Positions 1 to 8,422 of a stretch of 64,000 bases of DNA are shown in pieces. The position numbers and the translations under genes were made by a program. The stretch covers positions 62,001 to 126,000 of the forward strand of contig JANQPY010000035.1 in NCBI GenBank assembly GCA_028285245.1, in the 5' to 3' direction. How positions within the stretch are numbered: position 1 is the stretch's first letter; each line of letters opens with the position of its first letter. Origin of the DNA: Gammaproteobacteria bacterium (lineage in GTDB: Bacteria > Pseudomonadota > Gammaproteobacteria > Steroidobacterales > GCA-2729495). The notes below the pieces were generated by a model, which saw only the letters and a list, made by a program, of their open reading frames with translations, was not told the DNA's origin and did not search any database.

Positions 1-1160
1 AGCTCGACTCGGTGCTGGCGGGCCTGGGTAAGCGGCGCTTTCTACTCCACAACGTGCATGAGACGGAGCCCGTAATCATGGAAACACGCTGGGTGATGTC
101 TTACCTGGCCGGGCCGCTAACGCGCGATCAGATAAAGCGCCTGGCCGCAAATCAACCGGTCGTGACTCCAGCGGAGAAAGCCCCTGCCGTGCAGTCTCCA
201 CACAAGGTTTCCGGCAACCGCCCTGTGCTGCCTCCCGGGATAAAAGAGTACTTCGTCGCGCCGTCAGAAAACGCCGGTGCGGGTGAAGCCCTGGTCTACG
301 TTCCGCGGCTACTTTCCGTCGGCGAACTGGCCTTCAACAGCGCACGCTACGACCTCAACGAACGCCGGGCGTTCGCGTATACGGCCGAGCCCGATGAAGT
401 GGCCAGCCAGATTGACTGGTCTGACGCGGACACACCGAGCATAGATACTGACGATCTGGATCAGCGGCCAGACCCGGAAGCACAGTTCGCGGATTGCCCA
501 GGCTCAATGACCAAGGCCACCTCTTATAAAACCTGGGAGAAGTCACTGCGGCGTTGGCTGCGCAATGACCAGCCGCTGATGCTGTACAAGAGTAAAGAGC
601 AAAAGCTGACCTCCAGGCCGAACGAGACGGAGCGCGATTTCCGCATTCGGCTGCAGCAGGTTGCCAACGAACGTCGCGACCTACGCGTCGCAAAGCTTAA
701 GGAGCGATTCGAACGCAAGGTGGCTACTCAGGAAGAGCGACTCCGCAAAGCGACTCAGGCGGTCGAACGAGAAGCTGAGCAGGCCAAAGCGCAGAAATTC
801 GATACAGCGATATCTTTCGGCACGGCCATCTTAGGTGCGGTACTTGGGCGCAAGCGGGTATCGACCACTTCCGCCTCGCGCGTCGGTACGGCCGTGCGCA
901 AAGCGGGCCGAGCCGGTCAGGCCTCGGCGGACGTCCGGCGCGCCAAGGAGACCGTTACGGCGGTGCAGACCCGCATCACCGAACTGGAACGCGAATTTGA
1001 GGCCGAGGTCGAGAAACTGGCATCCGCCTACGACGCGCAGAACGAGGAGCTGCAGGAAATCGCCGTCAAAGCGAAGACCACAGATATCCATGTCGCCTTG
1101 CTGGGCCTGGGCTGGATTCCTCACATCGAAGACACCGAGGGTCGGCTGCGGCCTGGATAA
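1..1160 (+). CDS. HerA-like ATPase family protein, C-terminal part (5' end outside window)
   Basis: The reading frame is open to the left edge (codons from base 3), so the gene starts upstream and only about 385 C-terminal codons are visible. The first visible stretch, LLHNVHETEPVIMETRW followed by LAGPLTRDQI, matches what I recall of the end of the ATPase core in large HerA/DUF87-type ATP-binding proteins. The Walker motifs would lie upstream and cannot be checked. Next comes a Pro-rich linker (about codons 50-80), a strongly charged region predicted as coiled coil (about 205-265), a short Gly/Ala-rich segment with ILGAVLGRKR (about 273-282), and a second coiled coil (about 305-355). HerA-type ATPases act as DNA translocases; whether this relative does is unknown. 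The GTG at base 12 is an internal codon, not the start. Confidence 0.6.
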   Translation, partial: LDSVLAGLGKRRFLLHNVHETEPVIMETRWVMSYLAGPLTRDQIKRLAANQPVVTPAEKAPAVQSPHKVSGNRPVLPPGIKEYFVAPSENAGAGEALVYVPRLLSVGELAFNSARYDLNERRAFAYTAEPDEVASQIDWSDADTPSIDTDDLDQRPDPEAQFADCPGSMTKATSYKTWEKSLRRWLRNDQPLMLYKSKEQKLTSRPNETERDFRIRLQQVANERRDLRVAKLKERFERKVATQEERLRKATQAVEREAEQAKAQKFDTAISFGTAILGAVLGRKRVSTTSASRVGTAVRKAGRAGQASADVRRAKETVTAVQTRITELEREFEAEVEKLASAYDAQNEELQEIAVKAKTTDIHVALLGLGWIPHIEDTEGRLRPG

Positions 1161-1242
1161 AGCGCGGTTTTCGAACCGGCCTGCCGCCGGGTTTCCCACG
1201 GAGTTCACAGTTAGTCGGGCGCCGACGATCTAGGCTGCTGGA

Positions 1243-2046
1243 ATGGCTCGTGGTAACGCATTGCGCATCACCCGGCAGCTTCTGCTATTGACGCTGGCGG
1301 CTGGCATTCTTGTCAGTAGCTGGCTGGCACAGTCACGCGCCAACAACTGGGACGAGAAACTGTGGGTCACCGTGTATCCGGTGCTTGCCGGTGAGACCGC
1401 CCAGACCGCCGATTTCGTCGCTGACCTCAGCGCCGATGATTTTGACGACATCAGCGAGTTCATTGAGCGCGAAGCCGTGCGGCACGGGATGGCATCACCC
1501 AGCCCGGTGCGAATCGACCTTGGGCTACCCACTGCGATACCCCCGGAACCACCGGCGGACCGTCGTCCGTTAAGCACGATTTTCTGGAGTTTGAAGTTAC
1601 GCTGGTGGACGTGGCGCACGCTTGGCGACCAGCCAGGTCCCTCCCCCGACATTCGCATGTTTGTTGTGTTCCACGACCTCGAGTACGACGTGGCACTCCC
1701 GGATTCCCTCGGTCTCGCCAAGGCACTGCTGGGCGTCGCCCACGTGTTCGGCGATCGCCGTTACATGAGCAGGAACAATGTCGTTATCGCCCACGAGTTG
1801 CTGCACACGCTCGGCGCGACTGACAAGTACGATGCAAGCAACAACCGACCGCTCTACCCCCACGGTTTTGCGGAGCCCGATCGGCGACCGAGATTTCCAC
1901 AGCGCTATGCTGAAATAATGGGCGGCCGTATTCCGCTTTCCGCGTCTGAAAGCGAGATGCCCGAGAGCCTGAAGCAGGCGCGCGTGGGTACAGCAACCGC
2001 GCGGGAACTCCGTTGGCCAGGCGCGCAGCGCTCGGAAGCCATCTGA
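1243..2046 (+). CDS. Membrane-anchored metalloprotease-like protein (HExxHxxGxxD)
   Basis: The 267-residue protein has one N-terminal hydrophobic segment (about residues 9-28), so it is probably a signal anchor with the rest outside the cytoplasm. Residues 184-194 read HELLHTLGATD, a full zinc-binding metzincin-type pattern HExxHxxGxxD with Asp194 as the possible third ligand. Met226 in the sequence EIMGG lies downstream where a Met-turn would be expected. The family is not one I can name; the closest motif class is the snapalysin-like group with Asp as third ligand. The substrate is unknown. The gene stands alone, 82 bases after the ATPase gene and followed by a long intergenic stretch. The ATG at 1243 was chosen because it precedes the hydrophobic segment directly. 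Confidence 0.55.
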   Translation: MARGNALRITRQLLLLTLAAGILVSSWLAQSRANNWDEKLWVTVYPVLAGETAQTADFVADLSADDFDDISEFIEREAVRHGMASPSPVRIDLGLPTAIPPEPPADRRPLSTIFWSLKLRWWTWRTLGDQPGPSPDIRMFVVFHDLEYDVALPDSLGLAKALLGVAHVFGDRRYMSRNNVVIAHELLHTLGATDKYDASNNRPLYPHGFAEPDRRPRFPQRYAEIMGGRIPLSASESEMPESLKQARVGTATARELRWPGAQRSEAI

Positions 2047-2100
2047 AACCTCGCCGTCGCTGCTTAGGCTCCCCAGGCACCGGGGTCGATCCCCACTGCA

Positions 2101-2126
2101 CAAAAAAATGGCCCGCAAAGCGGGCC
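2101..2126 (-). terminator. Leftward intrinsic terminator
   Basis: A perfect 7-bp stem (GGCCCGC/GCGGGCC) closes a three-base loop at 2110-2126. Read on the minus strand, the hairpin is followed at once by a run of seven T residues (complement of 2102-2108), the layout of a strong rho-independent terminator for leftward transcription. No minus-strand protein gene ends here. Confidence 0.65.
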
Positions 2127-2196
2127 GAAGCGTTGGGTTGTGGTTATCGTTGCGGCTGTTATTGCTGTTTTCTTGCTCTACAGGGGGAGTTCGGAA
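2101..2196 (-). ncRNA. Candidate leftward small RNA ending at the terminator
   Basis: A TATAGT hexamer (minus strand, 2203-2208) would place a start near 2196, giving a transcript of roughly 95 nt that ends at the T-rich hairpin at 2101-2126. The matching -35 region is weak. No convincing open reading frame lies inside. This is an inference from an otherwise unexplained terminator; the sequence matches no RNA family that I recognise. Confidence 0.2.
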
Positions 2197-2381
2197 ATGA
2201 CTATAGTGGACGGCGGGCTCATGACGTGACCCTTGGCGACTCCTGCTCAATCGCCCACCCCTGAAGGGCTGCCATCCAGCTTCGCCATGAAACCGATTGC
2301 CGTCGCCCGGCGAACCCCGTACTGTTCGCCACAGTGGCGTCGCCAGGTGCAAATGGCGACGCGAGGGGACACTACAAGACC

Positions 2382-3425
2382 ATGAAAATAGAGCAAAAAA
2401 GTGCGCCCGGTAGTGCTTTGGACGTCGCCCAGCCGGCAAGCACATCAACTGATTTGCCGCCCGTCGAAGATCGGCGCCTGTGGCTCTACAAGAGCACTCA
2501 GGGCTACCAGGAGATCATGTCCTGGTATGACGACGCGCTGAAAACCATCGATTGCGAGCTTGAGTCGCAGTTCGTGAAAACCCGTTTCGGCCACACACAC
2601 ATGCTGGTGGCTGGCCGGGAAGATGCCGAACCACTGATTCTCATTCCCGGCGTCGCCGGCTGTGCCCCGCTGTGGCGCCGGCAAATACCAGCTTTTGCCA
2701 GACACTTTCGAGTCTATGCTTTAGACATCGTCGGCCAGCCGGGCCGCAGCGACCCGAATCCACCATCTTTCCTGAACGACGACTACGTGCACTGGCTGAC
2801 AGATGTACTGGATGGCCTGCATATCGACCGAGCCCACTTTGCGGGGACCAGCGTGGGCGGCTGGGTGGTGTTGCGCATGGGTATCGTCGCGCCCGAACGG
2901 GTGCGCAAGATTGTCATGCTAAGCCCCACCGGCGTCTCGCGCGCAAAGCTACCCGTGAAGATCTGGCTGACCAAAGTGCTGAACAAGCGCAAGGATGCGA
3001 ACGCGCTGGAGGACGATCTGACCGCCAAGTCGGTGAGCTCGAAAAGCCCGGGCGGATCGTTCGGAACGTTCGACCGGCAACTCGCGCGGCTCATGGCGTT
3101 GTGCACCCGTCACTACCGGGTTGACCGGTCCGTAGGCGTGTATAACGAGAAGACGGAGAAAGTCGAGATCGGCAAGGGCTTGCGAGTCCTGCGCAAGTTC
3201 TTTTTGTCGGAGCCCAAGTCAGCCCTGAGGAGTTTCCGTTGTCCCGGCATGCTCATCTTCGGCGAACACGAAGTGCTCTATAATCCCTACAAGATCGTGC
3301 AGCGCGCCGAGAAGCTAATGCCGCAGTTGGAAACCGACGTGATCGATGGCGCCGGGCATGCTGCCATTTACGATAAACCCGAAGAAGTTAATCAGGTCGT
3401 TATCGACTATCTGAAGGCCAGTTGA
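2382..3425 (+). CDS. Alpha/beta hydrolase
   Basis: This 347-residue protein has the alpha/beta hydrolase plan: an oxyanion-loop segment LIPGVAG (residues 87-93), the nucleophile elbow GTSVGG with Ser157, and the catalytic histidine in GAGHA (His326). The acid is likely in FGEHEVLY (Glu297, where Asp is more usual). A cap of about 100 residues sits between 185 and 285. There is no signal peptide, so it is probably cytoplasmic. An earlier in-frame ATG at 2334 exists, but the ATG at 2382 is favoured because it starts a typical soluble N-terminus and has an AGGGG about 14 bases upstream. The stop overlaps the start of the next gene (TGATG), so the two are translationally coupled. The substrate cannot be inferred. 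Confidence 0.8.
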   Translation: MKIEQKSAPGSALDVAQPASTSTDLPPVEDRRLWLYKSTQGYQEIMSWYDDALKTIDCELESQFVKTRFGHTHMLVAGREDAEPLILIPGVAGCAPLWRRQIPAFARHFRVYALDIVGQPGRSDPNPPSFLNDDYVHWLTDVLDGLHIDRAHFAGTSVGGWVVLRMGIVAPERVRKIVMLSPTGVSRAKLPVKIWLTKVLNKRKDANALEDDLTAKSVSSKSPGGSFGTFDRQLARLMALCTRHYRVDRSVGVYNEKTEKVEIGKGLRVLRKFFLSEPKSALRSFRCPGMLIFGEHEVLYNPYKIVQRAEKLMPQLETDVIDGAGHAAIYDKPEEVNQVVIDYLKAS

Positions 3426-4057
3426 TGATTCCCGCCGCGCGCGCCCAGCGCAAACACGCTGCCCCCTGCTCGGGTTGTCTGCCCGCACTTCTGATCTGCG
3501 TCATGCTGTTGCCAGCGAACGCACTCGCCCATGAAGGCGCCAGTCTGCCCTACGGGTCTTTTCTTGCCGGGCTAACGCATCCGGTACTCGGGCTGGACCA
3601 TTTTCTGGCCATGGTCTGCGTAGGCATTGTGAGCGCGCAGATCGGTGGGCGCGCCATCTGGACCGTGCCGGTCACGTTCGTGAGTGTAATGGCGCTTGGC
3701 GGTGTACTCGGCTGGATGGATATCGGCCTCTCTGCCATCGAAATGGGCATCGCGCTGTCGGTGCTGGGCCTCGGCATCGCCATAGCCGCAGACAGGCGAC
3801 TCCCTGTCAGTCTTGCCATGACGGCGGTCGGCTTCTTTGCCGTTTTCCATGGCTACGCTCACGGCGCTGAGATGCCCTCGGTAGCCCGGGCCACGACCTA
3901 CGCCGCCGGCTTTCTGACCGGCACCGCCGCTTTGCATATCGCCGGTCTGATCATTGGTGACATCTCTCAGCACTACACGCGCGGCAAGCTGCTGCTCAGA
4001 CTCGCCGGCGTCGCGATCGCCACCGTCGGCATGGTCTTTGTCGCCAACGCGGCCTAG
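3425..4057 (+). CDS. HupE/UreJ family membrane protein (metal permease)
   Basis: The protein is 210 residues long with a cleavable signal peptide (about 1-35, cut before HEGAS) and about six membrane helices. It carries the family signatures HPVLGLDH (52-59) and FHGYAHG (141-147), whose histidines are thought to bind the transported metal. HupE/UreJ proteins are nickel or cobalt permeases linked to hydrogenase or urease, but many genomes without either enzyme carry one. Here no hydrogenase or urease gene is in sight, so the metal and its client are open. The ATG at 3425 overlaps the hydrolase stop by one base; an upstream TTG at 3422 is less likely. It probably shares a transcript with the hydrolase and the following membrane protein. 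Confidence 0.82.
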   Translation: MIPAARAQRKHAAPCSGCLPALLICVMLLPANALAHEGASLPYGSFLAGLTHPVLGLDHFLAMVCVGIVSAQIGGRAIWTVPVTFVSVMALGGVLGWMDIGLSAIEMGIALSVLGLGIAIAADRRLPVSLAMTAVGFFAVFHGYAHGAEMPSVARATTYAAGFLTGTAALHIAGLIIGDISQHYTRGKLLLRLAGVAIATVGMVFVANAA

Positions 4058-4077
4058 CTTCGACGCAGTCTCCGCCG

Positions 4078-4734
4078 GTGCGCGCTAAATCAAAGCTGCT
4101 GATTTGGGAGATTGGCTGCGTCTTCTGGGTTTGCTCAGCCGGCTCACTGCTGCACTTCGCTTTTGAGCTCAGTGATTACTGGCGCCCCCTCGCGCTGATC
4201 GCTGCCGTCAACGAGAGCAGCTGGGAACACACGAAAATGTACTTCTGGCCGGGGCTGGTTTTCGCCCTCGTGCAGTACACCTACACGCGCGATATCGCGA
4301 ACAACTACTGGCTCGGGAAAGCCGCCGCGCTGGCGATTACGCCGCTGGCAATCTTCGCCATCTACTTCTCGTACATGGGTTTCATCACGGCCACCGATCG
4401 TCAGGCGTCGCTGCCGACGATGCTGGGCATCATGGTGTTCGGCATCAGCCTGGGCCAAGCCGCCAGCTATAAAATTCTGACCAGCGAGCCGCTTGCTGCA
4501 GGGCTTAGAAGACTCGCCGCGCCCACGTTCGCGTTGCTTATCGCGATGTTCAGCACACTTACCTATTTCCCGCCAAAGATTTTCTTGTTCGAGAACTTCT
4601 TTTGCTACACGTACACGGGCGACTACGGGATCCTGCCGGATTACGAGCCGTATCGCGTGTTCACGCGAGCGGGAGACACCGGTGGCGGCGTAAACTACTG
4701 CGCTGATTTTCAGGCTGGAGAAACGGGTTTGTAG
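4078..4734 (+). CDS. DUF6512-like integral membrane protein
   Basis: The 218-residue protein begins at a GTG 20 bases after hupE-like and has five or six predicted membrane helices. The pattern NESSWEH (45-51) after the first helix, then PPKIFLF (165-171) and TGDYGI (180-185) near the end, match what I recall of the DUF6512 family. The function of that family is unknown. The tail after residue 190, about 28 residues with one cysteine, goes beyond the point where the family usually stops. It sits last in a rightward run of three genes with the hydrolase and the HupE-like permease. Confidence 0.6.
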   Translation: MRAKSKLLIWEIGCVFWVCSAGSLLHFAFELSDYWRPLALIAAVNESSWEHTKMYFWPGLVFALVQYTYTRDIANNYWLGKAAALAITPLAIFAIYFSYMGFITATDRQASLPTMLGIMVFGISLGQAASYKILTSEPLAAGLRRLAAPTFALLIAMFSTLTYFPPKIFLFENFFCYTYTGDYGILPDYEPYRVFTRAGDTGGGVNYCADFQAGETGL

Positions 4735-4773
4735 ACCCGCATTCACCCCGCGCGCTCGCGAGCGAGCCCGCCT

Positions 4774-5205
4774 TTAACCTACCGGCACCTTACGGCCCGC
4801 CATAAACGCGAACACCAGCGCACCGAGGGCGATACAAACCGTGTCGGCGACCGCGGCCCCCATCAGCGGCAGCCAGTTCACGTTGCCCCAACCCGAAAGA
4901 AAGGTATAGGTGCCAAAAAAACCACCCAGGCCAACCAGGAAACTAGCCGTGATTGCCCGTCCAGCCCAGCCGTAGGGCTTGCGTAACGCCAGCACTAGCG
5001 AGCAGGCCACCAGCTGGGGCAACGCGAATCCCGCCGTCATCTTGAAGATATTCAGGCCGGAGGCACTGTCTTCACCCGTGCGCATGAATCCGTCGAACAA
5101 CGGCATCGCCCACGGGTTCAGGATGAATGCCGCCACACCCCAGTTCAGCATGCTGGAGACTAAGAATGCCGCCAGGAAGGCAAGCAGAATCTTAAATCCT
5201 GTCAT
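4774..5205 (-). CDS. Small four-helix membrane protein, unknown function
   Basis: I do not recognise this 143-residue protein. It has four predicted membrane helices (about 5-27, 52-74, 82-106 and 115-138) and few charged residues. The segment around 28-33 contains ILNPWAMP, and Trp/Gly-rich loops follow (FLSGWGNVNWLP, about 100-112). It lies 18 bases downstream of the exported SDR gene on the same strand, so the two are probably cotranscribed; a role next to that enzyme at the membrane is possible but unproven. It converges on the DUF6512-like gene. Confidence 0.65.
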   Translation of the reverse strand: MTGFKILLAFLAAFLVSSMLNWGVAAFILNPWAMPLFDGFMRTGEDSASGLNIFKMTAGFALPQLVACSLVLALRKPYGWAGRAITASFLVGLGGFFGTYTFLSGWGNVNWLPLMGAAVADTVCIALGALVFAFMAGRKVPVG

Positions 5206-5223
5206 TGAAATATCCGCTCCGTC

Positions 5224-6246
5224 TCAGGCCGTCAGGTAACTGCTGACCAGCTCCTCCGAAACGTCCCACAGTCGCCGCGCCAGTTCAGGATCTTCCATCA
5301 GCGGATCGGGCACAACGGGATTGCAATCGGCGAAGTATAGGCCGGACTGCCCCTCGATGAATGGATTCGCAGCCACGTAGGTCTGCGTGGCTGCACCTTC
5401 CTCAGTATTCTTCATGAACAGCCAGCCAAACATCTTGGCAAAGGCAAGCTGCCACTTGGGGAAATGCCGGCCCAGGTTGGTGTTGATGATGCCGGGATGT
5501 ATCGCGTTGGCCGTCGCGGCGGTACCTTCGAAGCGGCGCGCCAACTCCAAAGCGAACAGGCCATTGGCGAGCTTGGACTGGCCGTACATCTCCATCGGGT
5601 CGTAGCCCTTCTCGCCGCTTAAGTTGTCGAACAGAATGCCCGCCTCGGGCGCGAACGTATGGCCACTGCTGCTCACGACCACGACCCGGCCAGCCTCGGC
5701 CGCAAGCACGCTTTCTTCCAGTAGACGACCAAGCAGATAGTGACCCATGTGGTTAATCGCGAACTGGCGTTCGAGTCCATTCACTTGCTGCAGCTCGGGT
5801 AACGCCATGATGCCGGCGTTCAGGACCAGCATGTCGATCGGCTCGCCCATGGCTGTCACCTGCGCAGCGCAGGCGGCAATCGAATCGTAGTTACCCAGCT
5901 CAAGCACTGCGGGCGTCGCCCTGCCCTCGACACTGGCGCAGGCCTTTTCGGCTTTCTCGGCGGTCCGTCCAGTGCCGATAACATGCGCTCCGCGCATGGC
6001 GAGCACACGCATGGTTTCGTACCCCAGCCCGGAATTGGCACCGGTGATTAGTGCGGTCTTGCCGGTGAGATCGAGTTCAGCCGTTACTTCGGCGGCCGTG
6101 GACTTTGCGCCGTAGGGGCCTAAAGAGACACCTGGCGGGGCAACAAATCCGTCACTACCTGGCTCACTGCAGGCGGGCAAGGTGGTGGCGACCGCAGCGG
6201 TGGATGCGGTGGCAATGAATTTGCGGCGGGTGATACGGCGGCCCAT
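5224..6246 (-). CDS. Short-chain dehydrogenase with Tat/lipoprotein N-terminus
   Basis: The 340-residue protein joins an export signal to a classical short-chain dehydrogenase. Residues 5-12 (ITRRKFIA) form a twin-arginine motif, followed by an Ala/Thr-rich hydrophobic stretch and LPAC (Cys26), which fits a lipobox. The dehydrogenase part has the NAD(P)-binding TGANSGLG (68-75), NAG (143-145), the serine region 192-194 and the catalytic YGQSK with Tyr221 and Lys225, so it looks active. Its overall shape is like retinol dehydrogenase or WW-domain oxidoreductase-type SDRs. The predicted place is outside the cytoplasmic membrane, which is odd for an NAD(P) enzyme. Start at 6246 is fixed by the signal peptide. 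It is divergent from uup. Confidence 0.82.
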   Translation of the reverse strand: MGRRITRRKFIATASTAAVATTLPACSEPGSDGFVAPPGVSLGPYGAKSTAAEVTAELDLTGKTALITGANSGLGYETMRVLAMRGAHVIGTGRTAEKAEKACASVEGRATPAVLELGNYDSIAACAAQVTAMGEPIDMLVLNAGIMALPELQQVNGLERQFAINHMGHYLLGRLLEESVLAAEAGRVVVVSSSGHTFAPEAGILFDNLSGEKGYDPMEMYGQSKLANGLFALELARRFEGTAATANAIHPGIINTNLGRHFPKWQLAFAKMFGWLFMKNTEEGAATQTYVAANPFIEGQSGLYFADCNPVVPDPLMEDPELARRLWDVSEELVSSYLTA

Positions 6247-6281
6247 AGCGGACTCCTTAGACTGGCGAGGGTTGCACTATA

Positions 6282-6339
6282 ACCCCTTGGTCAGATCGAG
6301 GTCAGATTCCGCCTGGGATCTGACGTCAACGAAAAGGGG
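6282..6339. repeat. REP-like palindrome between divergent genes
   Basis: A hairpin at 6301-6320 (GTCAGATTCC, four-base loop, GGGATCTGAC; one T-G wobble) is nested inside short outer arms CCCCTT and AAGGGG. A second GGTCAGATC lies just left of it. The GGTCAGA core resembles extragenic palindromes linked to REP-associated transposases in Gammaproteobacteria. It lies in the divergent promoter region of the SDR and uup. Confidence 0.4.
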
Positions 6340-6355
6340 GCTCTAGAATGCGGCC

Positions 6356-8269
6356 ATGGGATTGCTGCGGCTAGACAAAGTTTCGCTGGATTTTGGCGAC
6401 CAGCGCATTCTCCACGATGCCAGCCTGGTGCTCGAAGCAGACGAGCGCGTGTGTCTAGTGGGGCGCAACGGCGCGGGCAAGACAACCCTGCTGCGAATCA
6501 TTGCGGGTGCACAGGAGCCGGATGAGGGTGACATCGAATATGCCAGCGGGCTGCGCATCAGCGAACTGCCGCAGTCGCTGCCATCGGAACTCGACGCCAC
6601 GGTACAGCAATATGTAACCGCCGGGCTGGCTTCGCTGCAGGCTCTGGTCAGCGACTATGAGAAGCGTGCCGCGGGCACGCCGTCACCGCGTGAACTCGCA
6701 GAGCTGGAGGTTCTGCAGCGCGCGATTGACGCGCAGGATGGCTGGCGGCTCGAACAACGCGTGGCGACAACGCTGAGCGAGCTGGAGCTGCCCGCAGACA
6801 AGACACTGCGCACTCTTTCCGGCGGTTGGCGCCGGCGCGTTGCCCTCGGCCGCGCGCTGGTTAGCCGTCCCGACCTGCTGCTGCTGGATGAGCCCACCAA
6901 TCACCTCGATATCACGACCATCGAATGGCTTGAGCATCAGGTACGTGCCTGGTCAGGCAGCGTGGTGTTCGTCACCCACGACCGTGCTTTTCTGCAGCGG
7001 CTTGCCACCCGAATTGTTGAGCTCGATCGCGGCCGGCTAACGAGCTGGCCGGGCAGCTACCACCAGTATCTGCGCCGCCGGGAACAAGCTGATCAGGCAG
7101 AGCAGAAGGCAGAGGCGCTATTCGACAAGAAGCTGGCACAGGAAGAGGCGTGGATTCGCGAGGGGATCAAAGCCCGCAGAACACGCAACGAGGGACGCGT
7201 GCGCGCGCTCAAGGAAATGCGCGCCGAGCGTTTGGCGCGGCCGAAGAAGGAGCACCAGGCCCGCATCAATATTGACGAGGCAGAGCAATCCGGCCGCAAA
7301 GTGATTCAGGCACGCAATCTGAACTTCGGATATGCCGGCCAAACGTTGATTCAAAATTTTTCGCTGCGCGTAATGCGCGGCGATCGCATTGGTATCGTCG
7401 GCAACAACGGCGTTGGCAAGAGCACTTTGCTGCGCCTGCTGCTGGGTGACCTGCGGCCCGATGCGGGCACCATCAAACTCGGTACCGGGCTTGAGATCGC
7501 ATACTTTGATCAGAATCGAACTGCGCTCGATCTTGACAAGAGCATCGCGGAAAACGTGGGCGATGGCCGGGACTATGTGCGCATCAATGGCAAAGACCGT
7601 CACGTCATCGGCTATCTGCGCGGTTTTCTGTTCTCACCGAAACGGGCCATGATGCCGGTGAGAGCACTGTCGGGCGGCGAACGGAACCGCGTGATTCTGG
7701 CAAAGTTATTTACCCAGCCAAGCAACCTGCTGGTGCTGGATGAGCCGACCAACGATCTTGACATCGAGACCCTTGAGGCGCTGGAAGCCCGCGTCACCGA
7801 ATACCAGGGCACAGTGATTGTGACCAGTCACGACCGCGAATTCCTCGACAACGTGGTGACCAGCGTGCTCGTCTTTGAGTCCGATGGCCGCATTGAGGAG
7901 TACGTTGGCACCTACGCCGACTGGGCACGCCGCGGCCGTCAGCTTGCTGAATTTGACCAGCCGGATGCAAAGGCGGGCGACGAAAGCCAGCGCAGCGAGA
8001 GCAAAGCCCAGGCGCGGCCGCAAAAACTGAGCTACAAGCAGCAGCGGGAACTCGACGCGCTGCCCGGGCAGATCGCCGCGCTCGAAAGCACACTGGCTGA
8101 GCTACAGAAAAATACCAGCGATGGCGAGTTCTTCACCCAGGACAGCAAACAGATTCAGACGGTGATGGACCACATGCAAACCGTCAACGAGAAGCTGGAG
8201 CAGGCCGTAGAACGCTGGGGGGAACTGGAAGAACTACAGACGGCCTACCAGCGCAACCGGCAATCGTAA
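6356..8269 (+). CDS. uup: ABC-F ATPase Uup
   Basis: At 637 residues this has the full Uup layout: two ABC ATPase domains in one chain without membrane helices, and a C-terminal coiled coil. Domain 1 has Walker A GRNGAGKT (36-43), signature LSGGWRRR and Walker B LLLLDEPTNHLD. Domain 2 has Walker A GNNGVGKST (from 349), signature LSGGERNR (from 438) and LLVLDEPTNDLD. The linker between them (about 235-300) is Lys/Arg/Glu-rich, and the last 80 residues form the coiled coil that in E. coli Uup binds branched DNA. ABC-F proteins act on ribosomes; Uup also affects precise transposon excision. The ATG at 6356 has no strong ribosome site, but the ABC domain starts right there. Confidence 0.93.
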   Translation: MGLLRLDKVSLDFGDQRILHDASLVLEADERVCLVGRNGAGKTTLLRIIAGAQEPDEGDIEYASGLRISELPQSLPSELDATVQQYVTAGLASLQALVSDYEKRAAGTPSPRELAELEVLQRAIDAQDGWRLEQRVATTLSELELPADKTLRTLSGGWRRRVALGRALVSRPDLLLLDEPTNHLDITTIEWLEHQVRAWSGSVVFVTHDRAFLQRLATRIVELDRGRLTSWPGSYHQYLRRREQADQAEQKAEALFDKKLAQEEAWIREGIKARRTRNEGRVRALKEMRAERLARPKKEHQARINIDEAEQSGRKVIQARNLNFGYAGQTLIQNFSLRVMRGDRIGIVGNNGVGKSTLLRLLLGDLRPDAGTIKLGTGLEIAYFDQNRTALDLDKSIAENVGDGRDYVRINGKDRHVIGYLRGFLFSPKRAMMPVRALSGGERNRVILAKLFTQPSNLLVLDEPTNDLDIETLEALEARVTEYQGTVIVTSHDREFLDNVVTSVLVFESDGRIEEYVGTYADWARRGRQLAEFDQPDAKAGDESQRSESKAQARPQKLSYKQQRELDALPGQIAALESTLAELQKNTSDGEFFTQDSKQIQTVMDHMQTVNEKLEQAVERWGELEELQTAYQRNRQS

Positions 8270-8346
8270 ACTGCTCGCTTTCCCCACCGGCGAAGGCGCG
8301 AACCAGGGACGCTTCCAGGAAGCACAAGCGCAGCGAGCGATTCGAT

Positions 8347-8364
8347 GGCCCGCTTCGCCGGGCC
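8347..8364. terminator. Weak hairpin between convergent uup and the next gene
   Basis: A 6-bp GGCCCG/CGGGCC stem with a six-base loop lies between the stop of uup and the stop of the leftward Rossmann-protein gene. It has no T-run on either side, so it is at best a weak terminator for both. Confidence 0.3.
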
Positions 8365-8422
8365 GCGCCCTGCACAACGAAGCATGCGCCAGCGTGTGCG
8401 TGAAGTCTTTTTTGCGATCTTC

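Larger units (their letters stand above)
2047..2381. other. 335-base intergenic stretch
   Basis: Apart from the leftward terminator and the possible small RNA, I see no supported gene. One plus-strand frame (stop to stop 2068-2220) would encode a basic stretch followed by a hydrophobic run (about 2137-2184) and ends at a TGA. It has no ATG, GTG or TTG before the hydrophobic run, so I do not call it a gene. Confidence 0.5.

Noticed and set aside
1597..2448. 283-codon open frame on the minus strand, ending in the protease gene
   Set aside because: Its codons follow the opposite strand of the protease and hydrolase genes; composition (many Arg, Pro, His) is typical of an antisense shadow.
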